Positions 1 to 7,684 of a stretch of 64,000 nucleotides of DNA are shown in pieces. Position 1 is the stretch's first letter. Each line of letters opens with the position of its first letter. A program made the translations under genes and the position numbers. The notes beneath the pieces were generated by a model, which ran no database searches, had not been told where the DNA came from, and saw only the letters and a list, made by a program, of their open reading frames with translations. The DNA comes from Rhodocyclales bacterium. GTDB lineage: Bacteria; Pseudomonadota; Gammaproteobacteria; Burkholderiales; Rhodocyclaceae. The stretch spans positions 106,980 to 170,979 of the forward strand of contig JAQGMG010000028.1 in the NCBI GenBank assembly GCA_028292485.1, written 5' to 3'.

Positions 1-1015
1 GGTAGCCGGACAGGATGAAGGTGTCGGCGCCCACATCGGCGTACTCCTGCAACCTGGCAGCTACTTGTTGTGGATTGCCGACCAGCGCGGTGCCCGCGCC
101 GCCGCGAACGAGGCCGACACCCGCCCACAGGTTGGGGCTGATCTCGAGATCGGCACGGCTACGCTTGGCGCCGCCTGCATGCAATGCCGCCATGCGGCGC
201 TGACCTTCCGAATCCATCTTCGCGAACGCCGATTGCGCGCGGTCGACGGTCTCGTCATCGAGGCGGCTGATCAGATCTTCCGCCGCGGCCCAGGCCTGCT
301 CTTCCGTTTCGCGCACGATCACATGCAGACGTACGCCAGCCGTGATGCTGCGGCCACGCCTGGCGGCGCGCGCTTTCACATCGGCAACTTTCCTGGCCAC
401 TTCGGCGGGTGGCTCGCCCCATGTCAGATAGGTGTCGACATGTTCGGCTGCGAGATCGTGCGCCGCATCCGAAGAGCCGCCGAACCACACTGGTGGATAC
501 GGCCGCTGGATCGGCGGATAGAGCAGCTTGGCGCCCTTCACCGCGAGATGCTTGCCTTCGTAGTCGTAGCCCTCGCTGTCGTGGCTATGCGTAATGATCT
601 CGCGCCAGATGCGGATGAATTCCTCCGATGCTTCATAGCGCTCGGCATGCGAACTGAATACGCCGTCGCCGGCCAGTTCATTCGGGTCGCCGCCGGTGAC
701 CAGGTTGACCAGCAGGCGGCCACCGGAGAGCCGGTCGAAGGTGGCTGCCGTGCGCGCGGCAAGGCTTGGTTGCACCAGGCCGGGACGCAGCGCCACGAGG
801 AAGCGCAGATTCTTCGTCGCACCGATCAGGCTGGACGTGACCACCCACGGGTCTTCGCAGGAGCGGCCGACCGGCGTGAGCACGCCGTAGTAACCGAGGT
901 TATCGGCTGCCTGCGCGATCTGCCGCAGGTAGTCGTAACTGACCTCGCGCGCACCATCGCTGGTGCCGAGGTAGCGGCTGTCGCCGTGAGTGGGAAGAAA
1001 CCACAGTACTTTCAT
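1..1015 (-). CDS. ssuD: FMNH2-dependent alkanesulfonate monooxygenase (3' end beyond window)
   Basis: This enzyme uses FMNH2 and O2 to split alkanesulfonates into an aldehyde and sulfite in the cytoplasm, releasing sulfur when sulfate is short. Reading the minus strand from the ATG at 1015, the protein begins [18 protein letters not shown] and continues with family-typical stretches such as [27 protein letters not shown] and [15 protein letters not shown], which mark the luciferase-like TIM-barrel fold of SsuD. A GAGGG sequence lies about nine bases before the ATG. About 338 codons are present; the family usually has about 380 residues, so the C-terminus lies left of position 1. It sits 28 bases after ssuA and shares its direction, so they are probably co-transcribed. 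ssuC and ssuB would be expected further left. Confidence 0.93.
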   Translation of the reverse strand, partial: MKVLWFLPTHGDSRYLGTSDGAREVSYDYLRQIAQAADNLGYYGVLTPVGRSCEDPWVVTSSLIGATKNLRFLVALRPGLVQPSLAARTAATFDRLSGGRLLVNLVTGGDPNELAGDGVFSSHAERYEASEEFIRIWREIITHSHDSEGYDYEGKHLAVKGAKLLYPPIQRPYPPVWFGGSSDAAHDLAAEHVDTYLTWGEPPAEVARKVADVKARAARRGRSITAGVRLHVIVRETEEQAWAAAEDLISRLDDETVDRAQSAFAKMDSEGQRRMAALHAGGAKRSRADLEISPNLWAGVGLVRGGAGTALVGNPQQVAARLQEYADVGADTFILSGY

Positions 1016-1043
1016 TTTGCAAGCCCTCAACGATCCGCCGGCC

Positions 1044-2006
1044 TCAGCGCTTGGCGGCCAGCGTGGCGTCCTTGACCTTGATCGGTGCCGGGATGAGTTT
1101 CAGCTCGGCAAACGTGTCGGCGATCTTCTGCTGCGCATCGAGCACCTTGTCGTCGAGCGGATGCACACCTTGCGGGTAGCGGCCCAGGCTCTGCTCCAGC
1201 ACATCGGTGGGCAGGCCCTGGATCGGTGAGAGCTGTGCAGCGGCTTCCTTGATGTTTTTCGCCACCCAGGCGCCCTGCGTGCTCACTTCGTCGAACAGCA
1301 CTTTGGTCACGTCGGGACGCTTGGTGGCGAACTCGCGCTCGGCGAGGAAGAACTGGTGATTATTGGCAATGCCAACAGCATTGGTCAGCACGCGTGCGCC
1401 GGTCTGCTTTTCCGCAGCCGAGGTGAAGGGGTCCCAGATCACCCAGGCGTCGATTGCGCCACGTTCGAAAGCGGCGCGCGCGTCGGCGGGCGTCAGGTAG
1501 TTGACGGTCACATCGGAGTACTTCAGGCCGCCCTTCTCAAGCGCCTTGACGAGCAGGTAATGAACGTTGGAGCCCTTGTTGAGCGCGATCTTCTTGCCGC
1601 GCAGATCGGCAATGGTCTTGATCGGTGAATCCTTTGGAACGAGGATGGCTTCTGCCGACGGCGCCGGCAGCTCATAACCGACGTAGACGAAGTTGGCACC
1701 CGCTGCCTGAGCAACGATAGGCGGTGTTTCACCGACATAACCGAAGTCAATGGAGCCCACGTTCAGGCCTTCGAGCAGTTGCGGGCCGGCAGCAAACTCC
1801 ACCCACTTCACTTCGATGCCCAGCGGTGTCAAACGTTTTTCCAGCGCGCCATTGCCCTTGAGCAGCACCAGTGTGGCGGCTGATTTCTGGTAGCCGATGC
1901 GCAGCAGCTTGGGGTTGTACTCGGCGAAGGCTGGTAACGCGGCGAGCGTCAGCAATGCGGCCACGGTGCCGATGAACTGCCTGCGGGTAGAGGTAACAAA
2001 TGACAT
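1044..2006 (-). CDS. ssuA: Periplasmic aliphatic sulfonate-binding protein of an ABC importer
   Basis: This is the substrate-capturing subunit of the SsuABC sulfonate transporter. I chose the ATG at 2006 ([14 protein letters not shown]) because AGGAG lies about eight bases upstream; an in-frame ATG at 2060 adds 18 residues without a good ribosome site. The N-terminus has a twin-arginine-like RRQF followed by a hydrophobic stretch ending near ALPAFA, so export by Tat or Sec is likely. The mature part has NMT1/SsuA-type sequences: [16 protein letters not shown] near the start, [13 protein letters not shown], and [12 protein letters not shown], where the sulfonate/taurine-binding family contacts ligand. 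The length of 320 residues is normal. It lies between ssuE and ssuD, an operon order known in proteobacteria. The true ligand (alkanesulfonate or taurine) cannot be told from sequence. Confidence 0.92.
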   Translation of the reverse strand: MSFVTSTRRQFIGTVAALLTLAALPAFAEYNPKLLRIGYQKSAATLVLLKGNGALEKRLTPLGIEVKWVEFAAGPQLLEGLNVGSIDFGYVGETPPIVAQAAGANFVYVGYELPAPSAEAILVPKDSPIKTIADLRGKKIALNKGSNVHYLLVKALEKGGLKYSDVTVNYLTPADARAAFERGAIDAWVIWDPFTSAAEKQTGARVLTNAVGIANNHQFFLAEREFATKRPDVTKVLFDEVSTQGAWVAKNIKEAAAQLSPIQGLPTDVLEQSLGRYPQGVHPLDDKVLDAQQKIADTFAELKLIPAPIKVKDATLAAKR

Positions 2007-2086
2007 TTTCAATTCTCCTGATGATGAACAATGACGTGTGAATCCAGAATGCGTGGACATGCGTTGAAGTGCGCTAAGGTGCGATC

Positions 2087-2644
2087 TCAGGCGGCTTTGG
2101 CATGTTCGATGCGCGCGCGGTGCGGTAGATGGAGGCGCAAATCGCCGAGGCGCTGACCAAGCCGCTCCAGCAAGGCTGGCGCCAGTAATAGCGTTCCGTC
2201 GCCGAGTGTTTCGATGTCGCGGTCGATCGCGAAGATGCCGGGCAATATCGTGTGCGAGCCGAGAGATGCGAGTACCGGACGCAGCGCATAGTCGATGACC
2301 AGTGCATGCGCCAGACTGCCGCCAGAGGCGATCGGCAATACCGGCTTGCCACTGAAAGCATCCTGCGGCAGCAGGTCGAGAAACACCTTCAGCAAGCCGC
2401 TGTAGGCCGCTTTGTAGACCGGTGTGGCAATGACGATTGCATCCGCCTGCGCCACCGCCTCGATTGCCTCGGCAATGAGAGGATCACGGCTATTGGCATG
2501 CAGCAGCGCTTCGGCAGGCAGCTTGCGCAGTTCCAGGTGCCGGCTGGCGATGCCGCTGGCGGTCAGCGCGTCACGCGCACGACCCAACAGGCGCGCCGAG
2601 CGCGAGTTGGTTGAAGGACTGGAAGCAATGGTGAGAACCGACAT
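2087..2644 (-). CDS. ssuE: NAD(P)H-dependent FMN reductase supplying SsuD
   Basis: It reduces FMN with NAD(P)H and hands FMNH2 to the SsuD monooxygenase. The ATG at 2644 (MSVLTIASSPSTNSRS) is preceded by AGGA five bases upstream; a start at 2689 is possible but has no clear ribosome site. The flavodoxin-like fold shows SPSTNSRS at the phosphate-binding loop near residues 9-16, VIATPVYKAAYSGLLKVFLD around residues 80-100, and PIASGGSLAH near residue 115, all typical of SsuE. At 185 residues it is of family size. It is the first gene of the ssuEAD set here and lies 80 bases before ssuA. Expression is likely governed by sulfur limitation (CysB/Cbl-type control in relatives), but I could not identify a specific operator upstream. 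Confidence 0.9.
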   Translation of the reverse strand: MSVLTIASSPSTNSRSARLLGRARDALTASGIASRHLELRKLPAEALLHANSRDPLIAEAIEAVAQADAIVIATPVYKAAYSGLLKVFLDLLPQDAFSGKPVLPIASGGSLAHALVIDYALRPVLASLGSHTILPGIFAIDRDIETLGDGTLLLAPALLERLGQRLGDLRLHLPHRARIEHAKAA

Positions 2645-3115
2645 ACTGTTCCTTTCGCTGGACACGCCGCCAAGATGGTGTGTGTTCAATGCACGGAACT
2701 GTACGGACCGGGGCGGCCGCGGCTAACCAATTAGTTCTGTATTGCTTATCGCATCCTGTGTGGAATGAATATGCGATGCATCGGTCCCTGCCGGGCGGGT
2801 GAAACGCGGTGGTGTACTGGGAACGCGTGGCAAATCAGGCCACACAACCCGAATTGCATATTCGCCCGGATCGGTGCGCGGCCTGCCGCAAGGCGGCACT
2901 GCGTAATGCACCACGCGGCACGCCTGCGGCTGAAAAAAATCGGCTTGGCGTGTAAAGAGCCGTTCAGTAGCAGCCTGACGTGAAGGAACTTTGCCAGAGG
3001 AATTTTCTTGCCGTGGAGTAGGTAATTACCCTGCTATCTGCTCAAGTGGATTGTGTTTACGTTAATCAGCCGCGGAAAAAAAGCGGCCTATATAAGCATA
3101 ATCGGAGAGCAGACA
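2645..3115. promoter_or_regulatory. Divergent intergenic region between ssuE and the chitinase gene
   Basis: This 471-base stretch must hold promoters for both directions. On the plus side a GGAGAG ribosome site lies just before the chitinase ATG at 3116. The centre contains AT-rich words (for example around 2725-2770 and 3005-3060) that could be promoters, but no clear operator stood out. No convincing small gene is present. Confidence 0.3.
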
Positions 3116-4624
3116 ATGAAATCGACACAGAAAAATGGGCGATTTGCCAAAATCGCCAAATACGCGCTGGCAATAACCGCGCTCAGCACGTCACTGGCGG
3201 CTTCCGCCGTCACGGTCGCACCTTATTTCTTCGCCTGGAGTTTCGGCAGTACTTCTTACAAAGTGACGAGCCTGATGGACGCCCATAACAAGGCAGGCGT
3301 CAATGCCATGACTTTGGCATTCGGCATCAGCGGTGGCGGCTGTACGCTCGGTGGCGGGCTTGATTCGACCTTGAACAACGCGGCATTCAAGACCGACATC
3401 AAGCAGTTCATCGCCGCTGGCGGCAAGGTCATCCTGTCCTTTGGCGGCGCATCGGGAACATATCTCGAAGCTGCCTGTTCGGACACGCAGATGACGACGC
3501 TGATTGCCAATCTGCTCGACACGCACAAGACCTACGCGCTGGATTTCGACGTGGAAGGCGGCCAGCTCGGCAATACGGCCCTCAACACCACGCGCAACAA
3601 GGCAATCGTCGCCTTGCAGAATCGCTACCCCGCCTTGACGGTTTCCTTCACGTTGCCCGTCATGCCGACCGGCATGCCGACTTCAGCGGTCAACCTGCTC
3701 AAATCTTCCATCGCCGCCGGCGTCAAGATTCGCACCGTGAACCTGATGGTCATGGACTACGGTGACGGTTCGGTGAGCAGCAACACCATGGGGCAGCTGA
3801 GTATCAACGCACTGACTGCTTCGCAGAAACAACTCAAGACGCTGTATCCGTCCTTGTCCGACGCGGCCGTGTGGAACCTGCTCGGCGCCACGGCAATGAT
3901 TGGTCAGAATGATGTCGCTGCTGAAGTCTTCACACAGGCCGATGCCACCGCAGTAACTAATTTTGCCGTGCAGAAGAACATCAATCTTCTGTCTTACTGG
4001 GCCATGCAGCGCGATCAGGTAGGGACTGGCAGCCTCAATGATTACAGCAAGAAGAACAAGACGGACTTCGAATTCTTCAAGCTCTTCGCCAAGCAAACCG
4101 GTGGTACGTCGAGCAGCAGTTCTTCGGCGGCGTCTTCCAGCTCGAGTTCATCGATTCCCGGCGGTGGCACGACGATTACGAGCAGCAATGGCTTCGTGAA
4201 TAGTTCCATCGCCAGCAAGACCGGCACGTTCACTGCCACGTTCGACGCCACGCCTTCGATCTCGCCGGCGAACATGACTCTGGCATTCAGCAACGGCGCG
4301 CAAAGTGCCTACACCGGCCTGGCAGCGGTGGTGCGTTTCAATACTACGAGTACGATTGATGCACGCAATGGTGGTGCTTATGCTGCAGCGACGAGCATTC
4401 CCTTCACCGCCGGCGCGACCTATCACTTTCGCATGGTGATCAATGTGGCGGCGCGTACCTATTCGGCCTACGTCACGCCACCGGGTGGTACGGAGAAGAC
4501 CATTGGCAGCAACTACGCGTTCCGCAGCGAGCAGGCGTCGATCACCTCGATCAACAACTTCAATGCTGATGTGAATGCAGCGCCAGGTGGATCGCTGCGC
4601 TACACGGCGCCGGTAATCCAGTGA
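3116..4624 (+). CDS. Secreted GH18 chitinase with poly-serine linker and C-terminal module
   Basis: A 502-residue extracellular glycoside hydrolase likely to cut chitin or related beta-1,4-GlcNAc polymers. The ATG at 3116 follows GGAGAG by seven bases; an upstream ATG at 3053 lacks this. Residues 1-34 form a Sec signal peptide (ALAITALSTSLAASA). The GH18 barrel spans about 35-330: LSFGGASG is the beta-3 SxGG motif and YALDFDVEGG carries the D-x-D-x-E catalytic signature, with Glu as acid; the usual leading Asp of DxxDxDxE is absent. TVNLMVMDYGDG is the beta-6 MxYD-like motif. Residues about 330-348 are an almost pure serine linker, as in secreted polysaccharidases of Cellvibrio-like bacteria. 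The last 150 residues form a beta-rich module I do not recognise, perhaps carbohydrate-binding. A strong terminator follows. Confidence 0.85.
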   Translation: MKSTQKNGRFAKIAKYALAITALSTSLAASAVTVAPYFFAWSFGSTSYKVTSLMDAHNKAGVNAMTLAFGISGGGCTLGGGLDSTLNNAAFKTDIKQFIAAGGKVILSFGGASGTYLEAACSDTQMTTLIANLLDTHKTYALDFDVEGGQLGNTALNTTRNKAIVALQNRYPALTVSFTLPVMPTGMPTSAVNLLKSSIAAGVKIRTVNLMVMDYGDGSVSSNTMGQLSINALTASQKQLKTLYPSLSDAAVWNLLGATAMIGQNDVAAEVFTQADATAVTNFAVQKNINLLSYWAMQRDQVGTGSLNDYSKKNKTDFEFFKLFAKQTGGTSSSSSSAASSSSSSSIPGGGTTITSSNGFVNSSIASKTGTFTATFDATPSISPANMTLAFSNGAQSAYTGLAAVVRFNTTSTIDARNGGAYAAATSIPFTAGATYHFRMVINVAARTYSAYVTPPGGTEKTIGSNYAFRSEQASITSINNFNADVNAAPGGSLRYTAPVIQ

Positions 4625-4698
4625 GTGACTGAAATGGCCTTCGCTACGGGGGTTGTGAGCTGATGTCGTCAGCATGATGAGATCAGTTGAAGAAAACA

Positions 4699-4726
4699 AA
4701 AAGGGCGGATGAAAATCCGCCCTTTT
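4699..4726 (+). terminator. Rho-independent terminator after the chitinase gene
   Basis: A perfect 12-base-pair stem (AAAAGGGCGGAT, loop GAAA, ATCCGCCCTTTT) followed by CTTT lies 75 bases after the chitinase stop codon. The A-run before and T-run after the stem mean it could also work on the opposite strand. Confidence 0.85.
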
Positions 4727-4801
4727 CTTTGGGAATTGCATACTTGATTTGCAGAACGGTAAATCATGTTTGGAAATCCGATTTCTGCCAAAAGACAAGT
4801 C

Positions 4802-4874
4802 ATTCCCGCGAAAGCGGGAATCCACTTCTACGTGAGGCCTGTGCTATCGAGTGGATTCCCGCTTTCGCGGGAAT
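4802..4874. repeat. dRS3-like paired palindromic repeat, copy A
   Basis: Two 20-base palindromes of form ATTCCC-N8-GGGAAT (4802-4821 and 4855-4874) enclose a 33-base spacer. Similarity to the copy at 43380 extends on both sides, from a TTCTGCCA-containing left flank near 4780 to a GGGGCTC-GCAAGTCAAG right flank near 4905, suggesting a mobile element of about 150 bases. It occupies the gap between the convergent chitinase and sbp genes; nothing else is visible in 4727-4989. Confidence 0.85.
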
Positions 4875-4989
4875 GACGAAAACCGGGGCTCTGCAAGTCA
4901 AGGATGCAAAGCCCTTTTTTTGGTGCAGCGCACTGTGCTTCAAGCTGTCGTTTCGTGTGCCGCTTCGCCAATTGATCAGGCAAAGAAGC

Positions 4990-6018
4990 TTACTTGCCTG
5001 GTGTGTAGATCTGGTCGAACTGACCACCATCGGCGAAATGCACCTTCTGCGCGTTCTGCCAGTTGCCGAAGAAATCTTCAAGCTTGAACAGCTTGACCGG
5101 CGCAAATTGTTTGGCATATTTTGCGGCGACCTTTTCATCGATCGGGCGATAGTAGTTCTTGCCGGCGATGTCCTGTCCTTCGGGTGTGTAGAGGTATTGC
5201 AGATAGGCTTCCGCAACCTTGCGCGTCCCCTTCTTGTCTACCACCTTGTCGACCACGGCGACCGGCGGCTCAGCGAGAATCGACAGTGAAGGGGTGACGA
5301 TCTCGAACTGCCCCGGCAGCTCCTTCAAGGACAGGTAGGCTTCATTTTCCCAGGCGATCAGCACGTCACCGATACCCTTTTCCGTGAAGGTGGTGGTCGC
5401 GCCGCGTGCGCCGGAATCCAGAACCTTGACGTTACCGAAAATCGCTCTGACGAAGGCCTTGGCCGACTCGTCCGTACCGCCCTTCTGCTTGAGCGCGTAA
5501 CCCCATGCCGCCAGGTAGTTCCAGCGTGCGCCGCCGGAAGTCTTCGGGTTCGGCGTAATCACTTCGACGCCGGAACGGGCCAGGTCCGCCCAGTCCTTGA
5601 TCTTCTTGGGGTTGCCCTTGCGCACCAGGAACACGATGGTCGAGGTGTAGGGTGCGGCGTTGTGCGTCAGGCGTTTCTGCCAGTCATTGGCGATGAGGCC
5701 TTTGGACGCAATTGCTTCGATATCGTAGCCGAGCGCCAGCGTTACGACATCGGCATCCAGCCCGTCGATTACGGCACGCGCCTGACCACCGGAGCCGCCA
5801 TGCGACTGCTTGACCTTGACCACTTCCCCCGTCTTGGTCTTCCAGTACCTGGCAAATGCCTCGTTGAAGTTCTCGTACAGCTCGCGTGTCGGATCGTAGG
5901 AAACATTCAACAGCGTGGTGTCAGCCCAGGCCGCCCCCGTCGCGCCAATGGCCAGGACAGCCAGAGACAGCGCCACCACGGCACGACGTGCCGGTTTGAA
6001 AGAATCATTGAAGTTCAT
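4990..6018 (-). CDS. sbp: Periplasmic sulfate-binding protein of an ABC importer
   Basis: It captures sulfate (or thiosulfate) in the periplasm for the CysTWA permease. The start at 6018 ([17 protein letters not shown]) places a signal peptide at residues 1-30 ending GAAWA; longer in-frame extensions upstream reach 6216 but lack a signal. The mature protein begins with the Sbp-like [18 protein letters not shown], and [30 protein letters not shown] and [11 protein letters not shown] are diagnostic Sbp blocks in which Ser, Gly and Trp residues hydrogen-bond the dehydrated sulfate. The length of 342 residues is normal. The cysT, cysW and cysA permease genes are not adjacent, so this is an orphan binding protein or works with a permease elsewhere. 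With ssuEAD it forms a local sulfur-acquisition theme. Confidence 0.93.
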   Translation of the reverse strand: MNFNDSFKPARRAVVALSLAVLAIGATGAAWADTTLLNVSYDPTRELYENFNEAFARYWKTKTGEVVKVKQSHGGSGGQARAVIDGLDADVVTLALGYDIEAIASKGLIANDWQKRLTHNAAPYTSTIVFLVRKGNPKKIKDWADLARSGVEVITPNPKTSGGARWNYLAAWGYALKQKGGTDESAKAFVRAIFGNVKVLDSGARGATTTFTEKGIGDVLIAWENEAYLSLKELPGQFEIVTPSLSILAEPPVAVVDKVVDKKGTRKVAEAYLQYLYTPEGQDIAGKNYYRPIDEKVAAKYAKQFAPVKLFKLEDFFGNWQNAQKVHFADGGQFDQIYTPGK

Positions 6019-6297
6019 GCTATGCGCCCTTGTGGGTTTTGTTGTGGGATGGGCGCACTGTAGAGAGGGCTCCTTATGAACGGAACCAAGAAAAAATGGA
6101 TTGCTTATGCCGAAGTTGTGGATAAGCAACCTATTGATGCTGCGAAAGACGACGTCATTGCCGCGAAGGCCCACTACTGTCCGTAAGGATCGGGAGCTGC
6201 GAGCCAGAACTTGCATCGCACAAGCGTTACGTGCCAGGGAAGTGATACACGATATTTTGCGGCGAGCGCCATGGAGTGACTCACCCTCAAATCCGTC

Positions 6298-6463
6298 ATT
6301 CCCGCGAAAGCGGGAATCTACTCTTACGCGATGTTCGTCCGTGCCACAAAGTGGATTCCCGCTTTCGCGGGAATGACGGGGGGAAAATTTTTCTGCCCGA
6401 TACGGCCCAGCGCGAAATGGCGGATTTTATTACGAACAGTAGTGCGCGAAGGCGGGAATGACG
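6298..6463. repeat. dRS3-like composite repeat, copy B
   Basis: The gap between sbp and the haemoglobin gene holds a paired repeat (20-mers at 6298-6317 and 6355-6374, 37-base spacer) followed by about 70 bases and a further half repeat ending near 6460. The whole block is matched in inverted orientation at 12203-12366: the spacer here is similar to the reverse complement of the spacer there, and TTATTACGAACAGTAGTGCG here matches the inverse of a word at 12216-12237. A related fragment, ACTACTGTCCGTAA, lies at 6172-6185. No gene is visible in 6019-6497. Confidence 0.8.
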
Positions 6464-6497
6464 GATTTGAAAGCCGGGGATTCAAGTGTGCAAGCCC

Positions 6498-6878
6498 CTA
6501 GCGATTGCGCATGTGGTCAGCCAGGCCGGTCACCGCTTCCCAGAATTTGTCGCGCCATTCGCCGGCTGGCAAGGTCTCGTCGAAGGCCTGGCGCATGCAA
6601 TGTAGCCACTGATCGCGCTCGGCTTCGCCGATTGAAAAAGGCATGTGGCGTGCACGCATGCGCGGATGGCCGTTCTTCTCGATATAGGTTTGCGGGCCAC
6701 CGAGCCAGAAGGACAAATACTCGAACAGCTTGTCGCGGCTGCCGTCGAGTGAAGCGGGGTGCAGGCTGCGAATACCTGCGGCTTGGGTATCCAGCTCCAT
6801 GAGGTCGTAGAAGCGATCCACCAGCGCGCGGATGGCGGGTTCGCCGCCCAGGGCGGCGTATGCGGTAAGTGATTCCAT
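6498..6878 (-). CDS. Group II truncated haemoglobin
   Basis: A 126-residue 2-over-2 globin that binds haem and probably O2 or NO in the cytoplasm; group II members often help with nitrosative or oxidative stress. The start at 6878 (MESLTAYAALGG) fits the family; the 151-residue longer reading begins with an unrelated N-terminus. Marks are LGGEPAIRALVDRFYDLM (A/B helices), SFWLGGPQTYIEK with the family Tyr and GGP, HPRMRARHMPF containing the proximal HisF8 in the R-x-R-H-x-x-F block, and DQWLHCMRQA with the group II TrpG8. It stands alone between the dRS3-like block and another inverted repeat. No regulator is apparent. Confidence 0.9.
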   Translation of the reverse strand: MESLTAYAALGGEPAIRALVDRFYDLMELDTQAAGIRSLHPASLDGSRDKLFEYLSFWLGGPQTYIEKNGHPRMRARHMPFSIGEAERDQWLHCMRQAFDETLPAGEWRDKFWEAVTGLADHMRNR

Positions 6879-6964
6879 GGAGGCAAAAATACACGGATAT
6901 GCAGCGGCTGGCAGCATGGGCAGGAAGTTTTCGTTGCGGAGGAGGCGGCACACTGCTCAGCCCC

Positions 6965-7074
6965 TGCCGTTCGCCCTGAGCGTAACGAAGTGAAGTCGAA
7001 GGGAATCTTCGACAAGCACGAACAAAGGCTTGATAGCTGTGTGCTGCGCCTGCTTCGACTTCACTTCGTTACGC
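6965..7074. repeat. Perfect 22-bp inverted repeat pair upstream of the haemoglobin gene
   Basis: GCGTAACGAAGTGAAGTCGA plus AG at 6980-7001 is exactly reverse-complementary to 7053-7074, with 51 bases between. The outer flanks (CCGTTCGCCCTGA on the left) belong to a dispersed repeat type common in betaproteobacterial genomes. The pair could form a cruciform or RNA hairpin. It lies in the 374-base divergent gap between the haemoglobin and marR genes. Confidence 0.75.
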
Positions 7075-7221
7075 CAGCACGAACGGGAACGTCGGTTTAC
7101 GCCGAGCATCAATGCCGGTGTCGGGTGCGGCACGGAAGCTGCGACACCAGTCCCGATAGTGTGAACCAGCAGGCGCGAAACCTTTTGTAACTTGCCTCGG
7201 TAAATACGTTCTGCTTTAATG

Positions 7222-7235
7222 ATTAGATATCTAAT
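7222..7235. promoter_or_regulatory. Palindromic operator candidate upstream of marR
   Basis: ATTAGATATCTAAT is a perfect 14-base palindrome 17 bases before the marR start codon, within an AT-rich segment (7205-7240) unlike its surroundings. MarR repressors bind such palindromes and usually repress themselves and the linked pump, so this is the likely autoregulatory site. Confidence 0.6.
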
Positions 7236-7252
7236 GATTAGAGGTCTCTCAA

Positions 7253-7684
7253 TTGACGCTCGAAGAACGTTTCTCCAGCGCCTTGCACAGCACTGCGCGC
7301 ACCTGGCGTCTGGCCATTGACCGTCGGCTCAAGGATCTGGGCCTCAGCCAGGCCAGCTGGATGACCATCGCCATGGCGGCCAAGGCATCGGCGCCCCTGT
7401 CGCAGATCGAGCTGGCGCAGCGCCTGGGTGTCGAGGGCTCGACGATGGTGTCGATGATCGATCGCCTGGTCAAAGCCGGGCTGCTCGTGCGTCAGGCGTC
7501 GGAAACGGATCGACGCGTGAAGTTTGTCGTGCTCACAGATCAGGGCAATGCGCTCTATGGCCGCGTCAAGGCCGAGGCCGATGCTTTTCGTCTCGAGCTG
7601 ATGGCGAATGTGGACGCCGACAAGCTGCTGATCGCCACCGAGTTGCTCGAGCAACTGGAACGCGTTGCGAGTTCGCACACGTGA
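7253..7684 (+). CDS. MarR-family transcriptional repressor of the efflux operon
   Basis: A 143-residue winged-helix regulator. The best start is TTG at 7253 (MTLEERFSSALHSTAR), with GAGG eight bases upstream. The recognition region LSQIELAQRLGVEGSTMVSMIDRLVKAGLL (about residues 45-75, quoted in part) and the wing around ASETDRRVKFVVLTDQG are characteristic; DRR is the conserved wing motif that contacts DNA. Its TGA overlaps the GTG of the pump gene by 4 bases (7681-7684), so the two are translationally coupled. In this family a small phenolic or drug molecule releases the repressor. By context it controls the pump operon through the palindrome at 7222-7235. The inducer is unknown. Confidence 0.88.
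   Translation: MTLEERFSSALHSTARTWRLAIDRRLKDLGLSQASWMTIAMAAKASAPLSQIELAQRLGVEGSTMVSMIDRLVKAGLLVRQASETDRRVKFVVLTDQGNALYGRVKAEADAFRLELMANVDADKLLIATELLEQLERVASSHT

Noticed and set aside
65..1075. A 336-residue plus-strand reading across the ssuD region
   Set aside because: It is antisense to ssuD, whose protein shows clear SsuD motifs; the plus reading is Arg/Ala-rich and matches nothing.
2645..3115. A riboswitch or SAM-responsive leader before ssuE or the chitinase
   Set aside because: I looked for a conserved aptamer-like core and terminator/antiterminator stems and saw none; only ordinary ribosome sites.
4802..4874. Paired palindromes read as a single rho-independent terminator
   Set aside because: The element occurs at several loci with a conserved spacer and flank, so it is a dispersed repeat; the real terminator is at 4699-4726.
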